Origin: Streptomyces sp. 135
GTDB taxonomy: Bacteria; Actinomycetota; Actinomycetes; Streptomycetales; Streptomycetaceae
Assembly (NCBI RefSeq): GCF_020026305.1
Contig: NZ_CP075691.1
Span: 372,001 to 436,000 of the forward strand
DNA length: 64,000 nucleotides
Reading direction: 5' to 3'
Below the pieces are notes generated by a model, which saw only the letters and a program-made list of their open reading frames with translations, had not been told where the DNA came from and did not search any database. Below, piece by piece: positions 44,274-52,261 of this stretch. Every line of letters begins with the position of its first letter. The first letter of the stretch is position 1. A program made the position numbers and the translations under genes.

Positions 44274-45399
44274 AGCCGACGCGCTGCCCGTGGAACTGCT
44301 CCAGGCGGCGCTGCGCCAGCGTCAGCGTGCCGCGTTGGCGGCCGGGGACCTGACGGCGCAGGCGGATCAGGGCGGGGCCGAGGGCGCGGACGGCCTCGGG
44401 GTCGCGTACCCGGTCCCAGAGGTGGTGGGCGCGGTCGGCGGCGGCCTCGACCTCCGGGGAGTCGGGGGCCTGTCCGGCCGTGAGGCGGGCCGAGGCCACC
44501 GCGAGCCACGTCTCGCAGCTGCGCGCCGGATCACCGGCGAACCGTGCCAGGTCGGCGCGGACTTCCATCCAATGGATGACCTCGTTCGAACTCGGACCAT
44601 GCATGCGCAGGGCGGCCTGTTCCCAGGAGGCCGCGAGCGCCGCCGCCTCGCCGTGCCGACCCGCCTCGACGGCCGCGGTGATCGCCGCGTGCGGGTCGGT
44701 GTGCTGATCGGGGGCCGCCGGGTTCGCGGCCGGTACCGGGGGGAGGTGCGTCGCGGCGGCGGGCGGCGCCGCGTGGGGGTCGAGCGCGAGCAGCAGGTCC
44801 GGGGCGTCTTCGCCGAGGGACTGGGCGGCCTGCTGGTGGAGCGGGAGCAACGGGGGGCGGTGACCGCTGCGCAAAATGGTGGCGAGCGCCTTCATGTAGG
44901 CGGGCACCGCGGGGGTGCGGCGCCGGGCCGGCGGGGCGATGCGGCCGTACAGCGCGACGCCGGGCCCCGCGTCGAGCGGGTGCTCGTTCAGGGCCTGCCA
45001 GCTCTCGGTGTCGGTGTGCAGGTCGGTGATGAGCGCGGTGCTGCCCGTCGGGCGCAGCCGCAGCTCCTGGGTGAACCAGTGCCAGGGGAACGCCGTATAG
45101 CGCATGGTGGCGGAGGTGGTCCGGGCGAGCGCGACGTGCAACTGGCGCTGGCGGCGGTCGAGATGGACCTGCCCGATGAGGTAGATCGTCAAAGGGCCGG
45201 GCGCCATGGCCGCGGCCCGCAGCCGGGTGAGGACCGTCTGCGGGTCCAGCGGGTCCGCCAGTTCCACCACGCTCGCGGTGTCCGTGCCGGCGAGCGCGGC
45301 CGGTGAGACCGCGGCGAGCACGGGCAGCACGGAAGCCGCGTCCACGAGACGGCTCTTGCTGACGGGGGCCGCCGCGATGAGCAGCGCAGTACCGGGCAC
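44272..45399 (-). CDS. Conserved hypothetical protein, possible inactive caspase-like domain plus TPR region
   Basis: 375 residues from GTG 45399 behind AGGGAGGGG. Residues 1-170 show an alternating strand-helix pattern (GTALLIAAAPVSKSRL, GPLTIYLIGQVHLDRR) like the caspase-fold proteins next to TPR regions in Streptomyces, but the HG and Cys motifs are missing. Residues 230-375 are helical (AAITAAVEAGRHGEAAALAASWEQAA, WLAVASARLTAGQ), resembling TPR. The function is not known. A BldD-type operator lies about 200 bp upstream in its promoter region. Confidence 0.65.
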   Translation of the reverse strand: MPGTALLIAAAPVSKSRLVDAASVLPVLAAVSPAALAGTDTASVVELADPLDPQTVLTRLRAAAMAPGPLTIYLIGQVHLDRRQRQLHVALARTTSATMRYTAFPWHWFTQELRLRPTGSTALITDLHTDTESWQALNEHPLDAGPGVALYGRIAPPARRRTPAVPAYMKALATILRSGHRPPLLPLHQQAAQSLGEDAPDLLLALDPHAAPPAAATHLPPVPAANPAAPDQHTDPHAAITAAVEAGRHGEAAALAASWEQAALRMHGPSSNEVIHWMEVRADLARFAGDPARSCETWLAVASARLTAGQAPDSPEVEAAADRAHHLWDRVRDPEAVRALGPALIRLRRQVPGRQRGTLTLAQRRLEQFHGQRVG

Positions 45400-45789
45400 C
45401 GGCCCCTCCCTATCGATCACCACGTCAGCACCGTATCCGCTGCTCGCCCCGCGCACGACAGCCTGGCGACGATCCGTACGAATTGCCCGCGCTTCTTGGA
45501 GTGGGCGGTTTTGCCGCGTTTTCAGGGACTTGGCGGCCCACGACAGCCTGTCGGCCGCCCACTCTCCCCTCGCGCCGCCGCCCCTCCGACATGTAATTAC
45601 ACTGCGTAATCGCTGACTTGGCCCTTGATCGAATCGGCGGTTCGCTCAAACTACCGCCCAGACAAGGGTACGAACGCCGCTGAGCGGGAACGATGGACAT
45701 AGGACCTCGGTGCCGCCCATGACTGTGCCCCCGGATGGTGGCGTCAGGCGCCGGTCTCCGAACGCCTCGCCACCCCCCGAGCGGTTACG
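45400..45789. other. Divergent promoter region, 390 bp
   Basis: No gene is supported between the divergent starts. The stretch 45585-45660 is distinctly AT-richer than its surroundings and contains a perfect BldD consensus (45596-45610) and the palindrome TGTAATTACA at 45592-45601. Confidence 0.6.
45596..45610. promoter_or_regulatory. Candidate BldD box
   Basis: ATTACACTGCGTAAT fits the published BldD consensus nTnACnC(A/T)GnGTnAn at every fixed position. BldD, with cyclic di-GMP, represses developmental genes during vegetative growth. The site lies about 195 bp from each flanking start codon, so either gene could be the target. Found by eye, not by a scan. Confidence 0.55.
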
Positions 45790-46200
45790 TTGAGTGAAGG
45801 AGGCAGGACACTGCTGGACTGGGAAACGGGCACCGCCGACTTCACCTTCGGCCTGCAACACCGCGTGGTGAACGGCACAGATGTCCTTGCGTTCTGGGGT
45901 GAGCTCGACGCCTGGGCCGACCAGGAACTCACCCCCCGTGTGACGGCACTCCTCGACCAGGCGGGCCACCAAGTCGTGGCCGACCTGCGAAAGGTGACGT
46001 TCCTCGACGCCGGCGGCCTGCGGCTGCTGGTGCGGATCCGGCAGTACGTGGCCGCGGGGCAGGGCACCCTGTGGCTCGTGCCCGGCAGTCCGCGGAACTG
46101 GCGCGTACTCCGCATCACCCGCCTCGACCGGACGTTCACGATCCCGGCCTGCCCCCCGTACACGGGCGGGCGGCCGGGAGCCCGCACCGGACACCACTGA
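45790..46200 (+). CDS. STAS-domain protein lacking the phosphorylatable serine
   Basis: 136 residues. The STAS fold is clear: VNGTDVLAFWGELDAWADQEL, VVADLRKVTFLDAGGLRLLVRIRQY. SpoIIAA-type antagonists have a Ser just after the Asp (D-S-S-G); here it is D-A-G-G, so control by phosphorylation is unlikely. The TTG at 45790 has no good site before it, while GAAGGAGG at 45796-45803 is ideally placed for a CTG at 45811. The true start may therefore be CTG. It may bind an anti-sigma factor constitutively. Confidence 0.75.
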   Translation: MSEGGRTLLDWETGTADFTFGLQHRVVNGTDVLAFWGELDAWADQELTPRVTALLDQAGHQVVADLRKVTFLDAGGLRLLVRIRQYVAAGQGTLWLVPGSPRNWRVLRITRLDRTFTIPACPPYTGGRPGARTGHH

Positions 46201-46275
46201 TCCCGCCCCCCGACGCCGACCGGCGAAGAACCGCTCGAACCGCATAAGGCGGTACCGCGGGGGCACTTGGAAGCC

Positions 46276-47118
46276 ATGCATCTGCCTTCGGTGACAGCGA
46301 ACGGGAAGGGGCGGGCCAGGCGAGCCGCCAAGGGACGGACCGTCGACGCGGTGGCGCGGGCCGGTTTCGTCGGCCGCGGAGTGATCTACCTCCTCATCGG
46401 GGCGCTGGCCCTGCGCATCGCCTTCTCCGACGGCGGGGGCCGGCAGGCCGACCGCGGGGGCGCCGTGGCGGAGCTCGCGGACCGGCCCTTCGGGAACGTA
46501 CTGCTGTGGCTGCTCGGCATCGCCCTGGCCGGGATGGCGCTGTGGCGGCTCTCGGAGGCCCTCTTCGGGCAGGCGGGACCCGACGGGGACAAGGCGGGCA
46601 AGCGGGCGCTGTCCGGGGCGCGCTTCCTCTTCTACGTGTTCGTGTCGTACTCCGTCCTCGCGTACGCGACGGGCGACGAGGGCAGCGGCAGCGGCTCCAG
46701 CGACCGGCAGACCAAGGACGTGACGGCGAAGGCCTTTGACTGGCCCGGCGGGCAGTGGATCGTCGCCGCCGCGGGCGCCGGTGTGCTCGTCGCCGGGCTG
46801 TGGATCGCCGGACGCGCGCTGCTGCGCAAGTTCCACAAGCGACTGCGGCTCTCGGAGATGCCGCGACGGATGCGGCAGGTCACGGACGTCCTCGGGATCG
46901 CCGGCGGAGTGGCTCGGGGCACGGTGTTCGCCGTGGCCGGGGGGTTCGCCCTCACCGCCGCGTTGCAGCACGAGCCCGGTGAGGCCAAGGGCATCGACAA
47001 CACCCTGCGCTCCTTCACCGAGACCGGCTTCGGGCCCTGGCTGCTCGCCCTCATCGCGGTCGGTCTCGTCGCCTTCGGCCTCTTCTCCTGGGTGAACGCG
47101 CGCTGGCGCAAGATCTGA
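46276..47118 (+). CDS. DUF1206 membrane protein
   Basis: 280 residues. Six membrane helices in three pairs show the DUF1206 repeat: VARAGFVGRGVIYLLIGALALR, LLWLLGIALAGMALWRLSEAL, and the later GIAGGVARGTVFAVAGGFAL with LLALIAVGLVAFGLFSWVNARW. Each pair contains a G-Y/F-x-x-x-G-x-x-Y/F core. The family is common in actinobacteria and has no known role. ATG 46276 was chosen; TTG 46267 is in frame. Confidence 0.85.
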   Translation: MHLPSVTANGKGRARRAAKGRTVDAVARAGFVGRGVIYLLIGALALRIAFSDGGGRQADRGGAVAELADRPFGNVLLWLLGIALAGMALWRLSEALFGQAGPDGDKAGKRALSGARFLFYVFVSYSVLAYATGDEGSGSGSSDRQTKDVTAKAFDWPGGQWIVAAAGAGVLVAGLWIAGRALLRKFHKRLRLSEMPRRMRQVTDVLGIAGGVARGTVFAVAGGFALTAALQHEPGEAKGIDNTLRSFTETGFGPWLLALIAVGLVAFGLFSWVNARWRKI

Positions 47119-47120
47119 CG

Positions 47121-47156
47121 GGCCGCCCCCGCCGCCCCGGGTCCCGAAGGGCGGCC
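47121..47156. terminator. Convergent hairpin terminator
   Basis: GGCCGCCC (47121-47128) and GGGCGGCC (47149-47156) form an 8-bp GC stem between convergent stops at 47118 and 47170. Confidence 0.6.
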
Positions 47157-47169
47157 GTGCGGCGCGGGC

Positions 47170-48105
47170 TCAGACCGAGGTCGGGAACTCGTACCGCACG
47201 CCGGTCAGCCGCTCGGAAAGCTCCCACAGCCTGCGGCCCGTCTCGGGATCGGCCGCCGTGGCCGACAACGCCACCCGCTTCGGCGCGCCCCGCAGCTCGG
47301 CGAGGCCGCCGGGGCCGATGAACTCGCCGCTCCGCACGCTCGGATCGGTGGCCGCGTACAGCTGTGGCCGGGCGCCGTCGGCCGGGCGTTGGGCGAACAG
47401 CGGGTTGCCGATGCGGCCGAGCAGGACGCGCCACAGGCCGATGGGTCCGTGCAGCTGGAGATTGGTGGCCGTGTAGCCGGGGTGGGCGAGCACGCTGCGG
47501 ACGGGGCTCTTCGCCTCGGTGAGGCGCAGGTGGAGTTCGTGGCCGAAGACGGCGTTGGCGAGCTTCGACTGGTTGTAGAAGGCCATGGGCCGGTAGCCGC
47601 GCTCGCCGTGCGGGTCGTCGAAGAAGAGGCGCCCTTGCCGGTGGTTCACCGAACTCACCGTCACCACGCGGGAATCGTCGCCCGCGCTCAGCAGGTCGAG
47701 CAGCGCTGCCGTGAGCGCGAAGTGCCCGAGGTGGTTGGCGGCGAACTGGAGTTCATGGCCCTGTGCGCTCAGCGTGCGGGGCGGCGCCATCACCCCGGCG
47801 TTGTTGACCAGTACGTCAAGGCGCGGGTGCTCGGCGCGCATGCGGGCGGCGAAGGTGCCGACCGAGTCGAGATCGGCCAGGTCCAGGCGGCGCACCTCCA
47901 GCTGCGCGTCCGGTTGTTCGGCGGTGATCTCGGCGACGGCCCGGCGGCCCTTCTCCTCGTCGCGCACGGCGAGGATCACCTGCCCGCCCCGGCGCGCGAG
48001 CGCCCGCGTGGTCGCCAGGCCGAGACCGCTGTTGGCCCCGGTGACGACGAACACCCGGCCCGTCTGGTCCGGAATCCGATCGATGGTCCACTGTTGCTGC
48101 GTCAT
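47170..48105 (-). CDS. Short-chain dehydrogenase/reductase (WW-domain oxidoreductase-like)
   Basis: 311 residues. FVVTGANSGLGLATTRAL is the NADP-binding Rossmann motif, DVLVNNAGVM follows, and YNQSKLANAVFGHEL carries the YxxxK. It is close to the retinol dehydrogenase/WWOX-like SDR group of actinobacteria. There is no ribosome binding site: TTGACA and CACGAT lie upstream with 17-bp spacing, and the -10 ends seven bases before the ATG, so the mRNA is probably leaderless. It is divergent from a TetR gene, its likely regulator. Confidence 0.88.
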   Translation of the reverse strand: MTQQQWTIDRIPDQTGRVFVVTGANSGLGLATTRALARRGGQVILAVRDEEKGRRAVAEITAEQPDAQLEVRRLDLADLDSVGTFAARMRAEHPRLDVLVNNAGVMAPPRTLSAQGHELQFAANHLGHFALTAALLDLLSAGDDSRVVTVSSVNHRQGRLFFDDPHGERGYRPMAFYNQSKLANAVFGHELHLRLTEAKSPVRSVLAHPGYTATNLQLHGPIGLWRVLLGRIGNPLFAQRPADGARPQLYAATDPSVRSGEFIGPGGLAELRGAPKRVALSATAADPETGRRLWELSERLTGVRYEFPTSV

Positions 48106-48189
48106 GCGGCACATCGTGCACCGCATGACACTGAGTGTCAACGCGCTCCTGAGTGCCATTGAAGGCATGACGTGTACGATGGCGGGGTG
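48103..48189. promoter_or_regulatory. Divergent leaderless promoters with 15-bp palindromic operator
   Basis: The perfect palindrome TGACACTGAGTGTCA lies at 48126-48140 and overlaps the minus-strand -35 TTGACA (48136-48141 in reverse). The minus-strand -10 CACGAT ends seven bases before the SDR ATG. On the plus strand TACGAT (48175-48180) lies six bases before the TetR GTG at 48187. Both transcripts should start at or near the start codon. Confidence 0.65.
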
Positions 48190-48801
48190 AGTCACCGTCC
48201 AGAAGTGAGCATGGCCGAGCGCAAGCGCCGGCTCGTCTCCGACGAACTGACCGAGTCGGCACTGCAGTTGCTGGCGCTGAAGGGGTACGACGGCGTCACC
48301 ATCGACGAGATCGTGGCCGCCGCCGGTGTCTCCCGGCGCACGTTCTTCCGGTACTTCGCGTCCAAGGAAGACGTGGTCGTCCAGTTCCTGGCCGACATGG
48401 GCTCGGACATGCGTACGGAGCTGGCGGACCGTCCCGCCGACGAGCGCCCCTCCGAGGCGCTGCTGCACGCCGTTCGGATCCCCCTGCGTGCCTGCGCCGC
48501 CGACTCCGAGAGGGCGCTGCGCGTCGTGCGGCTGATCCTGCGCACGCCCGCCCTGCACGCGCGCTTCCTCGAACGGCAGGCGCACTGGCGCGACGATCTG
48601 ACCGCGCAGTTGGGGCAGCGTCTCGGGCTCGCCCCCGCGACGGCGCTGTATCCGGGGCTGGCGGCCGGGATGGCGCTGACCGCCTTCGACGCCGTGCTGC
48701 GGCGGTGGTGCGACAGCGACGGCGCCGACGACCCGGCCGCGCTGCTCGATCAGGCGTTCGCGGTGATCGTCCCGGCTCTGGACGGCGGGGCGGGGCGCTA
48801 G
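48187..48801 (+). CDS. TetR-family regulator divergent from the SDR gene
   Basis: About 204 residues. The HTH is TIDEIVAAAGVSRRTFFRYFASKEDVV near 40-65. The C-terminal domain resembles the TetR_C group of actinobacterial AcrR-like proteins. GTG 48187 was chosen because a TACGAT -10 sits six bases before it; ATG 48211 is also possible. It probably binds the TGACACTGAGTGTCA palindrome and represses the SDR gene and itself. Confidence 0.87.
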   Translation: MSHRPEVSMAERKRRLVSDELTESALQLLALKGYDGVTIDEIVAAAGVSRRTFFRYFASKEDVVVQFLADMGSDMRTELADRPADERPSEALLHAVRIPLRACAADSERALRVVRLILRTPALHARFLERQAHWRDDLTAQLGQRLGLAPATALYPGLAAGMALTAFDAVLRRWCDSDGADDPAALLDQAFAVIVPALDGGAGR

Positions 48802-48842
48802 TCCCCCGGAGCTCCGCTCGCCGGCCCCCCCCTCACCGCCTC

Positions 48843-48878
48843 GCGGGCGGCCCGGCGAGGTCCCGCCGGGCCGCCCGC
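48843..48878. terminator. Hairpin terminator, 14-bp perfect stem
   Basis: GCGGGCGGCCCGGC (48843-48856) and its exact complement (48865-48878) flank an 8-base loop, between the convergent TetR stop at 48801 and the SecDF stop at 48886. Confidence 0.8.
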
Positions 48879-48885
48879 CGCCGTC

Positions 48886-51702
48886 TCAGACGACCGCGCC
48901 CGTCCCCCGCTCCTTCCTCCTGCGCGCCTCCAACGGGCCGTAGGAGTCGGGCACTTCGGCCGTACGGTCTCCTCGGCCGGATGGCGGCGCCGCGGGGCTG
49001 CGCCGTTCGAGCGCGACGGCGATCGGGACGGCCGTGAAGACCGTCGAGGCCATGCCGACCACCACCCCGGCGATCAGCGCCAGGGAGAAGTCCGCGAGGG
49101 AGTCGCCCCCGAGCACCGCGAGGGCGGTCAGGATGAACAGCGCGCCCATGCCCGTGTTCACGGTGCGCGGCAGTGTCTGCACGACCGCCCGGTTGGCGAC
49201 GGCCGCCAGGTCCGCCCGCGGGTCACGGCGCCGGCCCTCGCGTACGCGATCGAAGACGACGACCGTGTCGTTGACCGAGTAGCCGATCACGGTGAGCACC
49301 GCCGCGAGGAAGACACTGTCGATCGGCTTGCCCAGCCAGGCGAAGAGGCCCACCACCAGCAGCACGTCGTGGACCATGGCGGACACGGCCGCCGCCGCGA
49401 GCGTCCAGCGGAAGCGCACGCTCAGATAGATCAGCTGGGCGGCGACGGCGATGCCGAGGGCGATCAGGGCCTTATGACGCAGTTCGGCGCCGAGGCTCGG
49501 GCCGATCAGTTCGTCGCGCTCGACGGTGACGGTGCCGCCGGGCTTCTCCAACGCCGCCTTGACGCGCCGCTGTTCGTCATCGGTGAGCCGCTCCGTGCGT
49601 ACGCTGATGTCGCCCTCCCCGGACTCCTGCACCACGGCGCGCGGGAACCCGGCGTCCGACACCGCGGCGCGCGCCGTGTCGGCGTCGACGGACCTGCTGG
49701 TGCTGTACTCGACGAGACGGCCGCCGGTGAACTCGACGCCGAAGTCCAGGCCGCGCAGCGCGATGCCCGCGACGGCCACGGCGACCAGCAGCGCGCTCGC
49801 GCCGAGCCAGCGGCGGCGGTGGCGCACCAGGTCCGGGTCGCGACGGGCCAGCCAGGTGCGGACGCGGCCCGTGGAGGCGATGCCGGTCAGGGCGGGGCGT
49901 CCGCGCACGAAGTCCCGGGCGACGGCGAAGTCGGCGAGGGCCCGCGTGATGACGAGCGCGGTGACCATGGACGCGAGGACGCCGATGCACAAGGTGACGC
50001 CGAAGCCCTTGACGGGCCCGGTGGCGAAGAAGAACAGCAGTCCGGCGGCGAGCAGCGTCGTCACGTTCGAATCGATGACCGCGCTCCACGCCTTGGCGAA
50101 CCCGGTGCGCACCGGTTTGGCCAGGTCCCTGGAGCGGACGCCGGGATGCCCGAGGTACTCCTCCCGCGCCCGTTCGAAGATGAGGACGTTGGCGTCGACG
50201 GCCATGCCGATGGCCAGAACGAATCCGGCGAGGCCGGGCAGGGTCAGCGTCGCGCCGAGCGCCACGAGGGCGGCGTACGAGATGAGTCCGTAGAGGGCGA
50301 GGGCGAGGGCCGCGAGGAAGCCGAGGAGCCGGTAGACGACGGTGATGAACAGCGCGGTCAGGGCGATGCCGATGAGGGCGGCCTGGGTGCTCGCGGCGAT
50401 GGCGTCGGCGCCCAGCGTGGGGCCCACGGTCCGCTGCTCGACGATGTCGACGGGCACCGGCAGGGCGCCGCCCTTGACGAGCGCGGCGAGGTCGCGGGCC
50501 TCGGTCTGGCTGAAGCCGCCGGTGATCTGGGTCTTGCCGCCGGTGATGCCGACCTCGCACGCCACGTCCGGGTTGACGTCGGGCGCCGAGATGATCTTGT
50601 CGTCGAGCGCGATGGCGACGCGACGCTCCGGCGCTCCCTGCGGTGCGCAGGCCGCCTTGCCGGTGACGCGGGCCCAGGCGTCCCCCGCCTTGCCGTGGAA
50701 GTCGAGCGAGACGGTCCAGCCCGCGAGCGACTGCGGATCCAGGCGCGCCTCGGCGTCCTTGACGCCCGTGCCGGAGAGCGCGGTGGGGCCGAGGACGAGA
50801 TGGTTCCCCGGCCGGTCGGGGTCGGCCAGGGTGCGCGCGCCGTCTGCCGCGGGCTTCGCCTCGCCCGGGTCGGGGCTCTCCCCCGTCACCGGGTGGACCG
50901 TCAGCTGGGCGGTGCGGCCGATGACTTCGGCGGCCTTGCGGGGGTCCTGGACGCCGGGAAGTTCGACGATGATCCGTTTCTCACCGGAGCGGGCGAGGCC
51001 GGGTTCGGCGACACCGAGCGCGTCGACGCGCTGCCTCAACACTTCCAGGGCACGGTCGGTGGACGCGGCGTCGGCCGCGACGGTGGGTGAGTCCTTGGTC
51101 TCCAGGACGATGTGGGTGCCGCCCCGCAGATCGAGCCCGAGGCGGGCGGTCTGGGTGAGGGCGACGTAGAGGGAGAGGGCGACGACACACACGGCGACGA
51201 CGGCCCGCCACAGGGGTGCGCGGGACTTGCCCGTACCGGGCGTGCGCGGACCAGTCGACTTGACCGCGGTGGCCGCGCGGGGGCCGCCGCTGGGGCGGGG
51301 CCTGGCGGGTTTGCGCGTATGGGGGTGGGGTCGAGCGGATTGGCGCGTACGGGGGTGGGGCGGAGCGGACGCGGGCGTACCGGGGTCGGGCCGAACGGGC
51401 GTAGACGTACCGGGGCTGGGCCGAGCAGACGCACCAGGGTCAGGCCGAGCAGACGCAGACGCGCCAGCATCGGGCCGCGCGGACGCAGACGTACCACGGA
51501 GAGGACGAGCAGACGCGGACGTACCGGGTTCAGGCCGAGCGGACGCGGACGTGCCGGCGTGGGGCGAAGCGGATTCACGCGTGCCGGGGCGGGGCCGAGC
51601 GGACACGGGCTCGCCCGAAGTGGACGCGGGCTCGCCCGGTGCGGACGCACCCGGCTTGGGCTCGCGGGGTTCAGGCGCGCTGGACTCAGGCGCACGGGAC
51701 AT
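48886..51702 (-). CDS. secDF: SecDF fusion protein with long repetitive N-terminal tail
   Basis: 938 residues from ATG 51702 after GGAGAACCC. SecD part: LGLDLRGGTHIVLETKDS, ITGGFSQTEARDLAALVKGGALPVPV, FVLAIGMAVDANVLIFERAREE. SecF part: LDFGVEFTGGRLVEYS and VIGYSVNDTVVVFDRVREG. SecDF uses the proton gradient to pull secreted proteins out of the Sec channel. Residues 1-155 are an extra cytoplasmic Ala/Arg/Pro/Ser repeat tail not found in standard SecD. Streptomyces usually also have separate secD and secF, so this is probably a second copy. Confidence 0.93.
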   Translation of the reverse strand: MSRAPESSAPEPREPKPGASAPGEPASTSGEPVSARPRPGTRESASPHAGTSASARPEPGTSASARPLRGTSASARPDAGASASARPDPGASARPSPGTSTPVRPDPGTPASAPPHPRTRQSARPHPHTRKPARPRPSGGPRAATAVKSTGPRTPGTGKSRAPLWRAVVAVCVVALSLYVALTQTARLGLDLRGGTHIVLETKDSPTVAADAASTDRALEVLRQRVDALGVAEPGLARSGEKRIIVELPGVQDPRKAAEVIGRTAQLTVHPVTGESPDPGEAKPAADGARTLADPDRPGNHLVLGPTALSGTGVKDAEARLDPQSLAGWTVSLDFHGKAGDAWARVTGKAACAPQGAPERRVAIALDDKIISAPDVNPDVACEVGITGGKTQITGGFSQTEARDLAALVKGGALPVPVDIVEQRTVGPTLGADAIAASTQAALIGIALTALFITVVYRLLGFLAALALALYGLISYAALVALGATLTLPGLAGFVLAIGMAVDANVLIFERAREEYLGHPGVRSRDLAKPVRTGFAKAWSAVIDSNVTTLLAAGLLFFFATGPVKGFGVTLCIGVLASMVTALVITRALADFAVARDFVRGRPALTGIASTGRVRTWLARRDPDLVRHRRRWLGASALLVAVAVAGIALRGLDFGVEFTGGRLVEYSTSRSVDADTARAAVSDAGFPRAVVQESGEGDISVRTERLTDDEQRRVKAALEKPGGTVTVERDELIGPSLGAELRHKALIALGIAVAAQLIYLSVRFRWTLAAAAVSAMVHDVLLVVGLFAWLGKPIDSVFLAAVLTVIGYSVNDTVVVFDRVREGRRRDPRADLAAVANRAVVQTLPRTVNTGMGALFILTALAVLGGDSLADFSLALIAGVVVGMASTVFTAVPIAVALERRSPAAPPSGRGDRTAEVPDSYGPLEARRRKERGTGAVV
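51290..51640 (-). repeat. Repeat-coded N-terminal tail of SecDF
   Basis: The DNA repeats a roughly 36-bp unit that codes for SASARPxPGT-type 11-12-residue units, about eight to ten times with drift (ASARPEPGTS, ASARPDAGAS, VRPDPGTP, ARPHPHTR). It is basic, proline-rich and presumably disordered. Confidence 0.8.
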
Positions 51703-51791
51703 GGGTTCTCCACGATGAAGGCAGGACGGAAGGACGCGTGACCGGGCGGCGTGGCGCGGGCCGGGTCAGGCGTCGGGGGCTGTCTGCGTAC

Positions 51792-52136
51792 TCATCGGTG
51801 GGGCGGGGCGCGCGGGGCGGCGGTGTCGGCCGCCTCGTGCGCTCGCACTCGCGCGGCGGCCGGGTGCGACGCCGGGCCGCCCGTGGCGCGGTGCGGCGCC
51901 GGGTCGGGGGTGCGTGCGGGGCCGACCGGATGCGGCCCCGGGAGGTGGGTGTCGAGGCGGTGCGCTACGACGCGCAGCGCGGGGACGTCGTCGGGCCCGG
52001 CCTGCTTGCCCGCGTGCGCCACCACCGTGTGGTGGGTGAGCGGTTCGGCGGCGGACGGTGCGAAGACGGCGAGGACGGTGACGACGAGGGAGAGCGCGGC
52101 GGCGGCCAGACGCGCGGAACGGCTCTGCTGCGACAC
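51792..52136 (-). CDS. Small secreted protein, His/Pro/Ala-rich
   Basis: 114 residues with a signal peptide (AAAALSLVVTVLAVFAPSAAEP). The start of the mature part, PLTHHTVVAHAGKQ, resembles short secreted proteins I have seen in Streptomyces. The rest is low complexity (His, Pro, Ala, Arg). It lies just upstream of SecDF in the same direction. Function unknown. Confidence 0.5.
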   Translation of the reverse strand: MSQQSRSARLAAAALSLVVTVLAVFAPSAAEPLTHHTVVAHAGKQAGPDDVPALRVVAHRLDTHLPGPHPVGPARTPDPAPHRATGGPASHPAAARVRAHEAADTAAPRAPPHR

Positions 52137-52261
52137 GCGTGCCTCCGTCCCCTCGTCCGTACCCGACGGTCATCTGCCCGACGGCCACGCACGGCGCGAC
52201 CCGCCCCGCTCAACGTACGGGGCCCACGGGCGGTTCCGCCCCGCGCCGAGCGTTCCGCGGA

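Noticed and set aside
48126..48140. TGACACTGAGTGTCA as a BldD box
   Set aside because: It misses the BldD consensus at a fixed A near the end and is a strict palindrome overlapping a TetR/SDR promoter, so a TetR operator is the better reading.
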